From Alphaproteobacteria bacterium (GTDB lineage: Bacteria; Myxococcota_A; UBA796; UBA2385), in the NCBI GenBank assembly GCA_020632755.1, contig JACKEY010000021.1, positions 18,980-82,979 of the forward strand: a stretch of 64,000 nucleotides of DNA. Direction: 5' to 3'. Positions 34,410 through 45,576 of this stretch are shown piece after piece. A program made the position numbers and the translations under genes. Numbering within the stretch: position 1 is the stretch's first letter; every line of letters starts with the position of its first letter. Under the pieces are notes generated by a model. That model searched no databases. It was not told where the DNA came from and saw nothing but the letters and a program-made list of their open reading frames with translations.

Positions 34410-35045
34410 TCAGTCCGCCACCGCCACGCCCTTGCCTACGTGCGCGCCCTCACCGAGCTCCGCCACGATGGTCGCCGCCAGGTCCACCCGGGACACCTCG
34501 TCGCCGCCGGGCAGGGTGTAGGCATCGGGCACGACGCGCACGGCACCGCTCGATGGCCGGTCCATCAGCCGGGACGGTCGCAGGATGGTCCAGTCGGTGT
34601 CCGACGCCATGATCAGCGCCTCCATGCGCCGCATGTCCGCGTAGAGCGTGCGGCCGATGATCGGCTTGAGCAGGTACTGGAAGAACCACGGCGTGTTCGG
34701 GTCCCGGCCTGGCAGCGTGCCGCCCGAGGTCACGCCCACCAGGCGCCGCACTCCCGCGGCCCGCATACCCGCCAGGATGTGCTCGGTGGCGGTGCTGTAC
34801 AGCGTGACCTCGCTGAAGGTGTAGGGCACGCCGAGGGTGGTGACGACGGCGTCCTGGCCCGCGATGGCGCGGGCGATGTCCTCGGCCGACAGCGCGTCAC
34901 CCGCGACCACCTCGAGCCGCTCGTGCTCCATCGCCAGCTTGCTCGGAGTGCGGGCGAGCACCCGGACGTGGTGGCCGGCGGCGAGCGCCTGTTCCACCGC
35001 CAGTCTTCCGGTCGGACCGGTGCCTCCGAAGATCACGACGTGCAC
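34410..35045 (-). CDS. NAD(P)-binding NmrA/SDR-like protein
   Basis: A 211-aa protein with a Rossmann GGTGPTG at the N-terminus (VHVVIFGGTGPTG) and an atypical-SDR core (VVTTLGVPYTFS, VTSGG, WTILRPSRL). Family members are NAD(P)H-binding oxidoreductases or redox sensors. GTG at 35045 has GGAG five bases upstream and gives the normal N-terminus. It is last in a minus-strand group with AraC, cupin and aldo/keto reductase genes. Confidence 0.85.
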   Translation of the reverse strand: MHVVIFGGTGPTGRLAVEQALAAGHHVRVLARTPSKLAMEHERLEVVAGDALSAEDIARAIAGQDAVVTTLGVPYTFSEVTLYSTATEHILAGMRAAGVRRLVGVTSGGTLPGRDPNTPWFFQYLLKPIIGRTLYADMRRMEALIMASDTDWTILRPSRLMDRPSSGAVRVVPDAYTLPGGDEVSRVDLAATIVAELGEGAHVGKGVAVAD

Positions 35046-35084
35046 AGCTGCTCCTTCGCCGGGGTGCACCTCACCGATACCCCA

Positions 35085-35999
35085 TCAGGCCGGCATCAGG
35101 CTGTCGCTGTAGGGCAGCGACCGCGCCTCCGACGGTGGCACGGCGAAGTAGCGCTTGAACTCCCGGCTGAACTGGGAGGGGCTGGCGTAGCCGACCTCGT
35201 AGGCCGCCTCCTCCACCCCTCGGCCCTCGAAGACCAGCAGGGCCTTGGCCTTCAGCAGCCGGACCTTCTTGAGGTACTGCAGCGGTGACTCACCGGTCAC
35301 CTCCTTGAAGGCCCGGTGGAAGGACGAGACCCCCATGCCGCTGACCCGCGCCAGGTCGTCGACCGAGAGCAGCGCGCGGAAGTCGTCGTGGATGCGCTCC
35401 AGCGCCCGGGCGACCTGGGCGTAGGCGGTCTGGTGCTGAGTGAGGTGGAAGAGCACTCGGCCCTGGGGCGTGCGCAGCACCCGGTAGAGGATCTCCTCGA
35501 CCGCCGCCGGCGCGACGACCTGGCGGTCCAGCGGATCGTCGAGGCTCGCCAGCAGCCGGGCCGTCGCGTCCAGCAGCGGGCCGTCCAGGTGCAGGGGCTC
35601 GACCCCGCTGTGCAGGGCGACCCGGCCGCCGGCCTCGAGCCCGAGCCCCCCGGCGAAGCGGGCGACCAGGCTGTGCAGCGCGCCGACGTCCACGTCGAGC
35701 CGGACGCCGAGCAGCGGCTCGTCGGGGGTGCCGTGGGACGCACACTCGAAGGGCACCGGCACGCCCAGCACCAGGCAGGTGTCGGCGTCGTAGCGGAAGG
35801 TGCGCCCGCCGAGCCAGCCGACCTTGTGGCCCTGGCCCAGGATGACGATGCCCGTGTCGTAGAGCAGCGGCGAGCGCGGGGTCTCCTGGTCGATCCAGAA
35901 GAAGGTCACCCCCGGCACACCGGTCTCCGCGACGCCAGAGGGCTCTCGCGAAGCGACGGTGCGGCGGAAGGCCTGCAGGAGGGGCGCGAGCTTCGGCAT
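35085..35999 (-). CDS. AraC-family transcription regulator
   Basis: A 304-aa protein. The N-terminal half is the AraC_N type sensing domain (GHKVGWLGGRTFRYDADTCLVLGVPVP). The C-terminal half has two helix-turn-helix units: LSVDDLARVSGMGVSSFHRAFKEVTGESPLQYL and VEEAAYEVGYASPSQFSREFKRYFAVPPSE. GGAG precedes the ATG. It lies between the cupin and NmrA-like genes, so it likely controls this redox operon, though no operator is obvious. Confidence 0.92.
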   Translation of the reverse strand: MPKLAPLLQAFRRTVASREPSGVAETGVPGVTFFWIDQETPRSPLLYDTGIVILGQGHKVGWLGGRTFRYDADTCLVLGVPVPFECASHGTPDEPLLGVRLDVDVGALHSLVARFAGGLGLEAGGRVALHSGVEPLHLDGPLLDATARLLASLDDPLDRQVVAPAAVEEILYRVLRTPQGRVLFHLTQHQTAYAQVARALERIHDDFRALLSVDDLARVSGMGVSSFHRAFKEVTGESPLQYLKKVRLLKAKALLVFEGRGVEEAAYEVGYASPSQFSREFKRYFAVPPSEARSLPYSDSLMPA

Positions 36000-36020
36000 G
36001 GGGGCTCCGTGGAGGAGGGT

Positions 36021-36503
36021 CTATCGGCTGCCGTCGCCCAGGTAGTGCGCATCATCGACGTGCTCCTCCCAGGCGACGACGGCGCCTTCGACCTCGCCCT
36101 GGAGGGCGAGGTGGGTCATGGCGTGGGTCGCGGTCGCGCCGTGCCAGTGCCGCACGCCCGGCGGTGTCCAGACCACGTCGCCCGGCTTCAGGTCGCGCCG
36201 GGGCTCTCCCTCGGCCTGGACCCAGCCCTGGCCCTCGGTCACGACCAGCGTCTGGCCTGCCGGGTGCGAGTGCCAGGCGGTCCGGGCGCCGGGCTCGAAG
36301 GCCACGCTGGCGCCTCCGAAGGTGCGGGCCCCGTCGGGGCCGAACAGCATCGACACGGTCGCGGTGCCCGTGAACCACTCGGCCCCGCCGACGAAGCGGT
36401 CGCGTTCCGTGGCGGCCGTGACCGTCGTCTGGGGAGCGGGAGGCCCGGCCTGGGCGGAGGAGGCCGCAAGGCCGAGGACGAGGAGGGAGGAGGGATCGCT
36501 CAT
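36021..36503 (-). CDS. Secreted cupin-domain protein
   Basis: A 160-aa protein with a signal peptide (SLLVLGLAASSAQA) and one cupin core: WHSHPAGQTLVVTEGQGW, then PGDVVWTPPGVRHWHGATAT. The His residues would bind a metal. Similar small cupins sit next to aldo/keto reductases and AraC regulators elsewhere. Substrate unknown. 21 bases from the AraC start. Confidence 0.85.
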   Translation of the reverse strand: MSDPSSLLVLGLAASSAQAGPPAPQTTVTAATERDRFVGGAEWFTGTATVSMLFGPDGARTFGGASVAFEPGARTAWHSHPAGQTLVVTEGQGWVQAEGEPRRDLKPGDVVWTPPGVRHWHGATATHAMTHLALQGEVEGAVVAWEEHVDDAHYLGDGSR

Positions 36504-36540
36504 GGGGAGTCTCCGAAGGGAAGGTGGAGCAGGAGGACGG

Positions 36541-37407
36541 TCAGCCGAGGCGACCGCCGTAGACCGGGAAGACGCTGGCTTCGCCGTAGTCCTGGATGGT
36601 CGGCAGCCCGCGCAGCACGTCCATGTCCGCGTCGGAGATGACGAAGTCCACAGCGGCGTTGTCCCGCATGTGGGCCGGGTTGGCGGTCTTCGGCAGCGGC
36701 AGCAGGCCGAGCTGCAGCGTGTAGCGGATGGACAGCTGCGGGATGGAGACGCCGTAGCGCCCGGCCATCGCGGCGACGTCGGCATTGCCCAGCAGCTCGC
36801 CGTGGGCGATGGGCGAGTAGGCCTCGACCAGCATGCCGTGCTGCTCGCTGAACGCGATGAGGTCGAAGGGCGTGTTGCTGATGTGGGCCAGGACCTGGTG
36901 GACCATCGGCTTCACCGAGCACGCCGCCAGGATGTTCTCCAGGTCGCCCTGCTGGAAGTTGGACAGGCCGATGGATCGCAGCTTGCCGGCTTCGTAGGCG
37001 TCTTCCAGGGCGCGCCAGGCCTGCCGGTTGCCGTCCAGGAAGCGGTCGGCATCGCCGAACCGCATCCACGGCTGGGGGCTGTGGATGAGCATCAGGTCGA
37101 TGTGATCCAGGCCCAGCGCCCGCAGCGAGCCGTCGATGGCCGCAGCGGCCCCGGCGTGGTCCTTCACCTCCGCCGCGAGCTTGGTGGTCACGAAGATCTG
37201 GTCCCGGTCCACACCGGCGGCCCGCACCCCGTCGCCGACACCCGCTTCGTTGCCGTAGGCCTGGGCGGTGTCGACGTGGCGGTAGCCGAGCCCGACGGCG
37301 TCGATGACGGCACGCCCGGCCGCTCCGTCGGGGATCATCCAGGTGCCCAGGCCCAGCTTGGGGATCTCGACGCCGTTCGACAGGCGGTAGTGGTCTTGCA
37401 CGATCAT
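36541..37407 (-). CDS. Aldo/keto reductase
   Basis: A 288-aa NADPH-dependent reductase with a TIM barrel. Visible signatures: GLGTWMIPDG, GYRHVDTAQAYGNE (catalytic Asp and Tyr), the TTKL lysine, LMLIHSPQP (catalytic His) and IGLSNFQ; the late ILPL-type signature reads LLPLPKTANPAHMRDN. Resembles the DkgA (AKR5) group. ATG at 37407 has GGAG six bases upstream. First gene of the minus-strand redox operon. Confidence 0.93.
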   Translation of the reverse strand: MIVQDHYRLSNGVEIPKLGLGTWMIPDGAAGRAVIDAVGLGYRHVDTAQAYGNEAGVGDGVRAAGVDRDQIFVTTKLAAEVKDHAGAAAAIDGSLRALGLDHIDLMLIHSPQPWMRFGDADRFLDGNRQAWRALEDAYEAGKLRSIGLSNFQQGDLENILAACSVKPMVHQVLAHISNTPFDLIAFSEQHGMLVEAYSPIAHGELLGNADVAAMAGRYGVSIPQLSIRYTLQLGLLPLPKTANPAHMRDNAAVDFVISDADMDVLRGLPTIQDYGEASVFPVYGGRLG

Positions 37408-37611
37408 GGTCTGCTCCGGGGGAGTGGGTGGGCGACGGGTGTGTCCCCATCGCACGCAGAACCTACGGGCCGACGCTTCCATCGCCCATGACGGTTCCTG
37501 CCGATGACCTGCCTGATCCTGCTGGCTGCGGCAGGCGTGGTCGCCCACTGGACGATCCAGCGGGCGCAGCCGGATGGGCGACCTATGATGCCCGCCTCCA
37601 CCGGAGCCCCG

Positions 37612-39552
37612 ATGCGCACCGTCGCCCCAGCAGCCCTGGCCGCCCTGCTCGCCACGGCCTGCAACCCGAGCGAGCACCGCGGCCCCCTCCCCGACGCGGA
37701 CAGCGGCGGCGGCACCGACAGCGGGCCCGACGAGGTCGCGCCGCCCGAGTGGTGTGACGGGGCGACGGCCCACCGCTGGGACCCCTGGGACGCCGACGAC
37801 GTCGAGCTCTTCCCGGACGGCCTGCTCGAGGTGCCGGACCCGTCCACGCCCACCGGCCGCGGCATCGACCTGTCGGTGGACCGCGCGCCGTGGGTCGCGG
37901 AGCTGCCGCCCCTGCTGGCGCCCGCGGTCGAGGCCGGCGAGGACCTGTCGGGCTTCGGCACCCAGGGTGCCGTGCTGCTGCGGTTCACCGCCCCGGTCAG
38001 CGACGCGCCGGTGTCGGTGGAGGAGAGCCTGGACGGCCCGTGGATGCTGGTCGATCTGGCCGCCGGCGAGCGGGTCCCCTACCAGGCCGAGGTGCTCGAG
38101 GACGGGCTCACCGTGCTGATCTGGCCGCTGCGCCCCCTGGCCCGCGGCACCCGGCACGCCTTCGTCCTGACGACCGAGGCGTCCGCCGACGACGGCGGCT
38201 GCGTGGCGCCCGCCGACGCCACTCGCGCGCTGCTGTTCGGCGCCGAGGCGCTCGACGACCCGCTGATGGCCGACGCGGCGACCCGGTACCGCGACGCCGT
38301 CGAGGCCCTGGGCCTGCGCCCCGACGACATCTCGGTCATCACGGTCTACACGACCCACGACGACGTCGACGTCGCCCGCCAGCTGGCAGCCGAGGTGCCC
38401 GACCACCCCGTCGAGTGGATCGGCGCGCCGAGCTGCAGCGACGACGGGGCCCTGCTGCGCTGCGAGGCCCGGCTGACCGTGCTCGACCACCGCAACGCGC
38501 TCGGCCTGATCGACGCCGGCGTGGAGCCGGTCGAGGCGGAGATCCCGGTGACCATCTGGCTGCCGAACCGCGAAGGCGGGCCGTGGCCGGTGGTCGTCTA
38601 CGGGCACGGGCTCGGCAGCCGGCGGTCCGAGGGCAGCCTGGTGGCCGAGGCGATGGGCGAGGACGGCTACGCCGTGGTCGCCATGGAGGCGGTCGAGCAC
38701 GGGGACCACCCGAGCGCGAGCGGCGGGAGCAGCAGCGACGACGCCATGCGCTTCCTGGGCATCGACCTGTCGACCGTGTCCCTCGATGCCCGCGCCATCC
38801 GCGGCAACTTCGACCAGACCAACCTGGACCGCCTGCGGCTCGTCCAGCTGCTGAAGACGCACCCCGACCTGGACGGCGACGGCATCCCCGAGCTCGACGC
38901 CGACCACATCGGGTACCTGGGCGTGTCCCTGGGCGCCGTGCTGGGCCCGCAGCTGCTGGCCCTGTCTCCCGACCTCGAGGGCGGCGTGCTCTCGGTCGGT
39001 GGGGCGCGGCTCATCACCATCGTCACCGACACCACCCAGCTGGCCGACTACATCGACCTCATCGCCGCGCTGGTCGGCTCGGTCGAGCGCTTCGACCGCC
39101 TGACCGCCGTCGCCCAGCACATCGTCGACCCCGCCGACGGCGGCACCTACGCCCCCCACGTCCTGCGCGACCGCTGGGACGGCCGACCCGGCATCGACCT
39201 GCTGCTGCAGGTCGCCCGCGACGACGAGGTCGTGCCCCGCACTTCTGGCTACGCCCTGGCCCGCGCCCTGGACCTGCCGCACATGGAGCCCGTGGTCGAG
39301 CCGGTCGAGCTGCTGCAGACCATCGACGCCGACCCCGTCGTGGGCAACCTGCCCGACGGCGGCACCGCGGCCTTCTTCCAATTCGACCGCGTCTCCCGCG
39401 ACGGCGTCGTGCAGAACGCCACCCACGTCGCCACCCCCAAGTCGGACGAGGGCACCCTGCAGATGCAGCACGTGCTGTCGACCTGGGTCCGGGGCGGCCC
39501 GGTCGAGATCGTCGACCCCTACGAAGCGTTGGGCACACCGCCGCTCGAGTGA
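37612..39552 (+). CDS. Lipoprotein with lipase/hydrolase fold (bacterial virulence-factor lipase-like)
   Basis: A 646-aa protein with lipobox ATAC (about Cys17), an Asp/Ser/Gly linker, an N-terminal all-beta domain like that of Lipase_bact_N/VolA proteins (VLLRFTAPVSDAPV...GTRHAFVLT) and an alpha/beta hydrolase domain with YGHGLGSRR, the nucleophile elbow GVSLGA, and a late ARDDEVVP acid region. Surface lipase role is by analogy. GGAG precedes the ATG. A TATGAT -10-like element lies at 37584-37589. Confidence 0.8.
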   Translation: MRTVAPAALAALLATACNPSEHRGPLPDADSGGGTDSGPDEVAPPEWCDGATAHRWDPWDADDVELFPDGLLEVPDPSTPTGRGIDLSVDRAPWVAELPPLLAPAVEAGEDLSGFGTQGAVLLRFTAPVSDAPVSVEESLDGPWMLVDLAAGERVPYQAEVLEDGLTVLIWPLRPLARGTRHAFVLTTEASADDGGCVAPADATRALLFGAEALDDPLMADAATRYRDAVEALGLRPDDISVITVYTTHDDVDVARQLAAEVPDHPVEWIGAPSCSDDGALLRCEARLTVLDHRNALGLIDAGVEPVEAEIPVTIWLPNREGGPWPVVVYGHGLGSRRSEGSLVAEAMGEDGYAVVAMEAVEHGDHPSASGGSSSDDAMRFLGIDLSTVSLDARAIRGNFDQTNLDRLRLVQLLKTHPDLDGDGIPELDADHIGYLGVSLGAVLGPQLLALSPDLEGGVLSVGGARLITIVTDTTQLADYIDLIAALVGSVERFDRLTAVAQHIVDPADGGTYAPHVLRDRWDGRPGIDLLLQVARDDEVVPRTSGYALARALDLPHMEPVVEPVELLQTIDADPVVGNLPDGGTAAFFQFDRVSRDGVVQNATHVATPKSDEGTLQMQHVLSTWVRGGPVEIVDPYEALGTPPLE

Positions 39553-39622
39553 CGGCGCGCGCGGCGCCGGGTGTAAGCCTGCCGTCCTCCTCCCCGTTTC
39601 CCTCCCCCACGCCGAGGTGCCC

Positions 39623-40087
39623 ATGCGCTCCCTGCTCCTCCTCCCCGCCCTGCTGGCCTGCGCCACGACCCCCGACGGCCCCTCTGGCGAGCCTCCGTCC
39701 ACTGCAGCGACTCCCGCGGCAGCGGCTCCCGCGGCAGCAGCTCCCTCTGCCGGGCCGGCCTCCGGGAACGCCGTCGAGCAGTGCGACCCGGCCGGCTCCG
39801 CGCCGATCGAGGTCTCGGCGGCCCGCATCGACGGCGACGCGCTCGTGCTGGAGCTCGCCCACAGCGGCGGCTGCGGGTCCCACGGCTACCGCTTGTGCTG
39901 GGACGGGGCCATCGCCGAGTCGGACCCCGGCCAGGCCCGGCTGGAGGTGCTGCACGACGCCGGCGGCGACATGTGCGAGGCGTGGCTCTCGTCCACGCAG
40001 ACCTTCTCGCTCGCCCCGCTCGGCGTGGCCAAGGGCGATCAGCTGGTGCTGTCGGTGCACGGGCAGTCGGTCACCTACGCGCCCTGA
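39623..40087 (+). CDS. Small lipoprotein, hypothetical
   Basis: A 154-aa protein with lipobox LLAC (about Cys13), an Ala/Pro linker and an 85-residue C-terminal domain with four conserved-looking cysteines (CDPAG, CGSHGYRLCWDG, MCEAW). Unknown family. The fold looks beta-rich and disulfide-stabilised. It ends 9 bases from the convergent ArsC-like gene. Confidence 0.68.
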   Translation: MRSLLLLPALLACATTPDGPSGEPPSTAATPAAAAPAAAAPSAGPASGNAVEQCDPAGSAPIEVSAARIDGDALVLELAHSGGCGSHGYRLCWDGAIAESDPGQARLEVLHDAGGDMCEAWLSSTQTFSLAPLGVAKGDQLVLSVHGQSVTYAP

Positions 40088-40096
40088 TCGGCGGCC

Positions 40097-40522
40097 TCAG
40101 CCGTCCCACTCCCGCGCCAGCGCATCGACCCGCGCCGCGATGGCGTCCCGCGCCACGCGGAATTGGTGCAGCCGCTGCGCGTCGGTCAGCTCCTCGTGCT
40201 TCCGGTCGGGGTCGGGCATCGCCCAGCTGCGCCGCTCGGCCCGGCCCAGGAAGACCGGGCACTCCTCTTCGGCGCAGAGGGTGATGACGAGATCGACCCC
40301 GTCGGGATCCTCGACCGCGTCGACGTGCGTGCTGCGGTGGCCGGCGGTGTCCAGTCCGAGCTCGGCGAGCACGCGGATGGCGTAGGGGTTCACCCGCGAG
40401 GGGGCGCTGCCGGCGGACTCGACGCGCACGGCGTCCCCGAAGCGGTGCCGGGCGAGGGCCTCGGCCAGCTGGCTGCGGGCGGAGTTCGCGACGCACAGGA
40501 AGAGGACGCGGGCGGGGGGCAT
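40097..40522 (-). CDS. Low-molecular-weight phosphatase / arsenate reductase ArsC (thioredoxin-type)
   Basis: A 141-aa protein with the phosphate-binding loop CVANSAR (Cys10 to Arg16) and the later SAGSAP, GHRSTHVD and a C-terminal region with CAEEECPVF, whose cysteines could relay disulfide as in arsenate reductases of the Staphylococcus/Bacillus type. The MPDPDRKHE region carries the family acid. Expected to reduce arsenate to arsenite with thioredoxin, or to act as a tyrosine phosphatase. No ArsR or ArsB lies next to it. Confidence 0.82.
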   Translation of the reverse strand: MPPARVLFLCVANSARSQLAEALARHRFGDAVRVESAGSAPSRVNPYAIRVLAELGLDTAGHRSTHVDAVEDPDGVDLVITLCAEEECPVFLGRAERRSWAMPDPDRKHEELTDAQRLHQFRVARDAIAARVDALAREWDG

Positions 40523-40556
40523 GGAGGACGCTCGAGCAGGAGTGCCGTCGCGGGGC

Positions 40557-40587
40557 TTGCACCTGACGCGACGTCAGCTTCTACCCT
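40557..40587 (+). promoter_or_regulatory. MerR-type promoter with 19-bp spacer and operator dyad
   Basis: TTGCAC (40557-40562), exactly 19 bases, then TACCCT (40582-40587). The spacer contains a perfect dyad CTGACG-CGA-CGTCAG (40563-40577). The long spacer with a centred dyad is the classical MerR-regulated promoter form. The -10 ends six bases before the merR-like ATG, so the message is probably leaderless. Confidence 0.7.
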
Positions 40588-40593
40588 GCCGGC

Positions 40594-41268
40594 ATGAAGA
40601 CTCCCCCTCCCTGGCGCATCGGCGAGCTTGCCGCGGCGACGGGCCTCACCGTCCGCACCCTGCACCACTACGAGCAGCTGGGACTGCTCTCGCCTGCCCG
40701 CTCCGACGGCGAGCACCGCCTCTACGACCGCGACGACGTCGAGCGCCTGTACGCCGTGCGCGCACTCGCCGAGCTCGGCCTTGGCCTGCGGGAGATCGGT
40801 CTGGTGCTCGACGGCGCGGTCCAGGACCTGCCCGACCTGCTCCGCCGACACCGGGCGAAGGTCGAGGAGGAGCTCGCCCGGCGGGAGGCGCAGCTGGCCG
40901 GGCTGGATGCCGCCCTGGCGCAGCCCGATGCGGCCACCCTGATGGGCGTGGTCGAGGCGAGCAGCCGCGTCGCAGCCCACGCCGCCGCCCGTCGGTCCGC
41001 TCCGCGGGCGGGCGAGCGGTGGCGGGTGCGCGGCCAGCGCCTGCGCGTCCTCATGGAGGAGGGGGCGGATCCCGCCAGCGCCGCGGTGCGCGCGGTGGCC
41101 ACGGAGATCCGGATCGCCATCGTCGCGTTCTCCGACGGAGACGAGCGCGTGCTGGACGCCCTGGCGCAGCTGCGCAGGCAGGCGCCGCCCGCGTCCCTGG
41201 TCGGCTGGGACCCACCGCTGTTCGCCTTTCTCGATGCCGCCCTCACCGCCCTGGAGGACCCTTGCTGA
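40594..41268 (+). CDS. MerR-family transcription regulator
   Basis: A 224-aa protein with an N-terminal winged helix-turn-helix (WRIGELAAATGLTVRTLHHYEQLGLLSPAR), a GEHRLYDRDDVERLYAVRALAELGLGLREIG segment and a coiled-coil linker. The C-terminal effector part has no metal-binding cysteines, so it resembles multidrug or small-molecule-sensing members. It likely regulates itself through the dyad just upstream, and with it the overlapping hydrolase gene. Confidence 0.9.
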   Translation: MKTPPPWRIGELAAATGLTVRTLHHYEQLGLLSPARSDGEHRLYDRDDVERLYAVRALAELGLGLREIGLVLDGAVQDLPDLLRRHRAKVEEELARREAQLAGLDAALAQPDAATLMGVVEASSRVAAHAAARRSAPRAGERWRVRGQRLRVLMEEGADPASAAVRAVATEIRIAIVAFSDGDERVLDALAQLRRQAPPASLVGWDPPLFAFLDAALTALEDPC

Positions 41269-42164
41269 CCGAGCGCCTCGCCCACGACGTCGGGCCCGAC
41301 CGCCTCACCATCGCCTACGGGGCCCTGGGGTCGCCCGACCACCCTCCCGTGCTACTGCTGATGGGCATCGCCGCCCAGCTGATCAGCTGGCCCGCGGGCT
41401 TCCTGGACGCGCTGGTCGCGCGCGACCTGCAGGTCATCTGCATGGACAACCGGGACAGCGGGCACTCGACCCACATGACCGGAGCGCCGCCGGCCGACCT
41501 TCCCGCAGTGCTCGGGGGGGCCCTGGGCAGCGTGACCTACACCCTGTCCCACATGGCGGCAGACGCCGTGGGGCTGATCGACGCGCTCGGGCACGACGCG
41601 GTCCATCTGGTCGGCGCGTCGATGGGGGCCGCCATCGCCCAGACGATCGCCATCGACCACCCGGCCCGTGTGCGCTCCCTGACGTCGATGATGTTCACGA
41701 CGGGCGCCCCGGGGGTGGGGCTGATCCACCCCGACGCCGCCAAGGAGCTGTTCGCCGGACCGCCGGCCACGACCCGGGATGCCCACATCGCCCGCATGCT
41801 GCGGGCGCGGGCCCTGGTCGGGTCTCCGGCCTGGCCCTTCGATCCCGACGAGGTCGCCCGCATCGCCGGACTGTGCTGGGACCGCGACCACGACGATGCC
41901 GCCATCGCCCGCCAGGCGGTGGCGACGGTGGCCTCCGGGGACCGGACCGCGGACCTGGGGTCGGTGCGGGTCCCCACCCTGGTGGTCCACGGCCTGGCCG
42001 ACCGGATGAGCGATTCGAGCGGCGGGCGCGCGACCGCTGCCGCCATCCCGGGCGCCGAGCTCCTGCTGATCGAGGGCATGGGGCACGACCTGCCGGCCGC
42101 GCTGTGGCCCCGCCTGGCCGACGCCGTGGCGCGGACGGTCCAGCGCGGCGAGGCTGCGGCCTGA
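41262..42164 (+). CDS. Alpha/beta hydrolase
   Basis: A 300-aa protein with LLLMGIAAQ (oxyanion turn), CMDNRDSGHST, nucleophile elbow GASMGA (Ser120), acid region VHGLADRMS and IEGMGHDLP with the catalytic His. Resembles the esterase/haloperoxidase-like group that contains the aclacinomycin methylesterase type. TTG start with a strong GGAGG upstream, overlapping the end of merR by seven bases. Coexpressed with it. Confidence 0.88.
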   Translation: MLTERLAHDVGPDRLTIAYGALGSPDHPPVLLLMGIAAQLISWPAGFLDALVARDLQVICMDNRDSGHSTHMTGAPPADLPAVLGGALGSVTYTLSHMAADAVGLIDALGHDAVHLVGASMGAAIAQTIAIDHPARVRSLTSMMFTTGAPGVGLIHPDAAKELFAGPPATTRDAHIARMLRARALVGSPAWPFDPDEVARIAGLCWDRDHDDAAIARQAVATVASGDRTADLGSVRVPTLVVHGLADRMSDSSGGRATAAAIPGAELLLIEGMGHDLPAALWPRLADAVARTVQRGEAAA

Positions 42165-42172
42165 CGATTCGC

Positions 42173-42178
42173 TATCCT
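42173..42178 (+). promoter_or_regulatory. TATCCT -10-like element, leaderless start
   Basis: TATCCT ends six bases before the ATG of the Cys-rich lipoprotein, the same geometry as at merR. No ribosome site and no clear -35. Confidence 0.35.
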
Positions 42179-42184
42179 CCGCCC

Positions 42185-43012
42185 ATGCCCGCCCTGCTCG
42201 CCCTCCCCACCCTCCTCCTCGCCTGCCCCTCCTCCCCCGGGACCGGCGACTCGGCCGGCGTCGACGACGTCCTCCCCGAGACCTGCGAGGACGGCGACAC
42301 GCTGTTCGGCCGGCCGAGCGAAGCCACCGGCCTGTCCGACGCCGAGTGTGGCCCCGCCTGCGCCTGCGAGGGCGAGACCTGGACCGCCCCCGAGTACGAC
42401 GACGCCGACATCGCCGCCCTGCGCGCCTGGCAGCTCTCGGCGCCCTATGCGCCCGTGCTCGAGGACCCCTACCAGGCCGCAGCCCCGGACCCGCTGCCGG
42501 CGGACACCGTCTGCGGCTTCGTCGCCGACGACGACCAGCACTACCACCTGAGCACCTTCGACAGCGCGGCCGACGCCGACGCCGCCGGGGCCCGCGTCAC
42601 CCACACCGGCGGCTGCGGCGTCTGCTCGACCCTGGAAGACCTGGCCGTCTACATGACCCAGCTCGACCTGACCGACCCCGTGCGCGCCTGCGGGCTCGAG
42701 CACATGGGCGGCGATCCCGACGAGCACGTCGCCTGCCTCGAGGCGCTGGGCTTCACGACCCCCTGCGCCTGGATCTGGTACTGGAACACGCTCAACACCC
42801 AGGACCAGTGCCTGAGCGAGTGCCTCGCGGCCCTGTCGTCGCCCTACAACGAGCCCGACGGCTCGCTGAACCCCTGCCTGCAGTGCGACGAGGACCACAG
42901 CGGCCCCGTGTTCAAGGCCGTCGCCGGCCGCACGCGGCGCAACACCGGTGTGCCCAACACGATCTGCCGCCCCTGCGGCGAGGTCACGCCGCTGGTCCAC
43001 CGCTACCCCTGA
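42185..43012 (+). CDS. Cysteine-rich lipoprotein, hypothetical
   Basis: A 275-aa protein with a short signal and lipobox LLLAC (Cys14). The mature part has about sixteen cysteines in pairs or motifs (CGPACAC, GGCGVCSTL, CLQCDEDH, CRPCG). Disulfide-bonded or metal-binding; none of the pairs forms CxxCH. No family recognised. Confidence 0.7.
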   Translation: MPALLALPTLLLACPSSPGTGDSAGVDDVLPETCEDGDTLFGRPSEATGLSDAECGPACACEGETWTAPEYDDADIAALRAWQLSAPYAPVLEDPYQAAAPDPLPADTVCGFVADDDQHYHLSTFDSAADADAAGARVTHTGGCGVCSTLEDLAVYMTQLDLTDPVRACGLEHMGGDPDEHVACLEALGFTTPCAWIWYWNTLNTQDQCLSECLAALSSPYNEPDGSLNPCLQCDEDHSGPVFKAVAGRTRRNTGVPNTICRPCGEVTPLVHRYP

Positions 43013-43149
43013 CCCTCCCCGCGCGGCAGGCGCCCTCCCCCTTGCCTGCCGCCCCTCGCCCGCGGTATCCCCGCGGCCCCCCGCATCGGCATCCCCCCGC
43101 CGGTCGCCCCCTCCCCGCTCCTCCTCCCCCGCTCTCCCCGCTGCAGCCC

Positions 43150-45555
<2,406 letters not shown>

Positions 45556-45576
45556 CGCGCAGCCCGCGGCGCCCGG

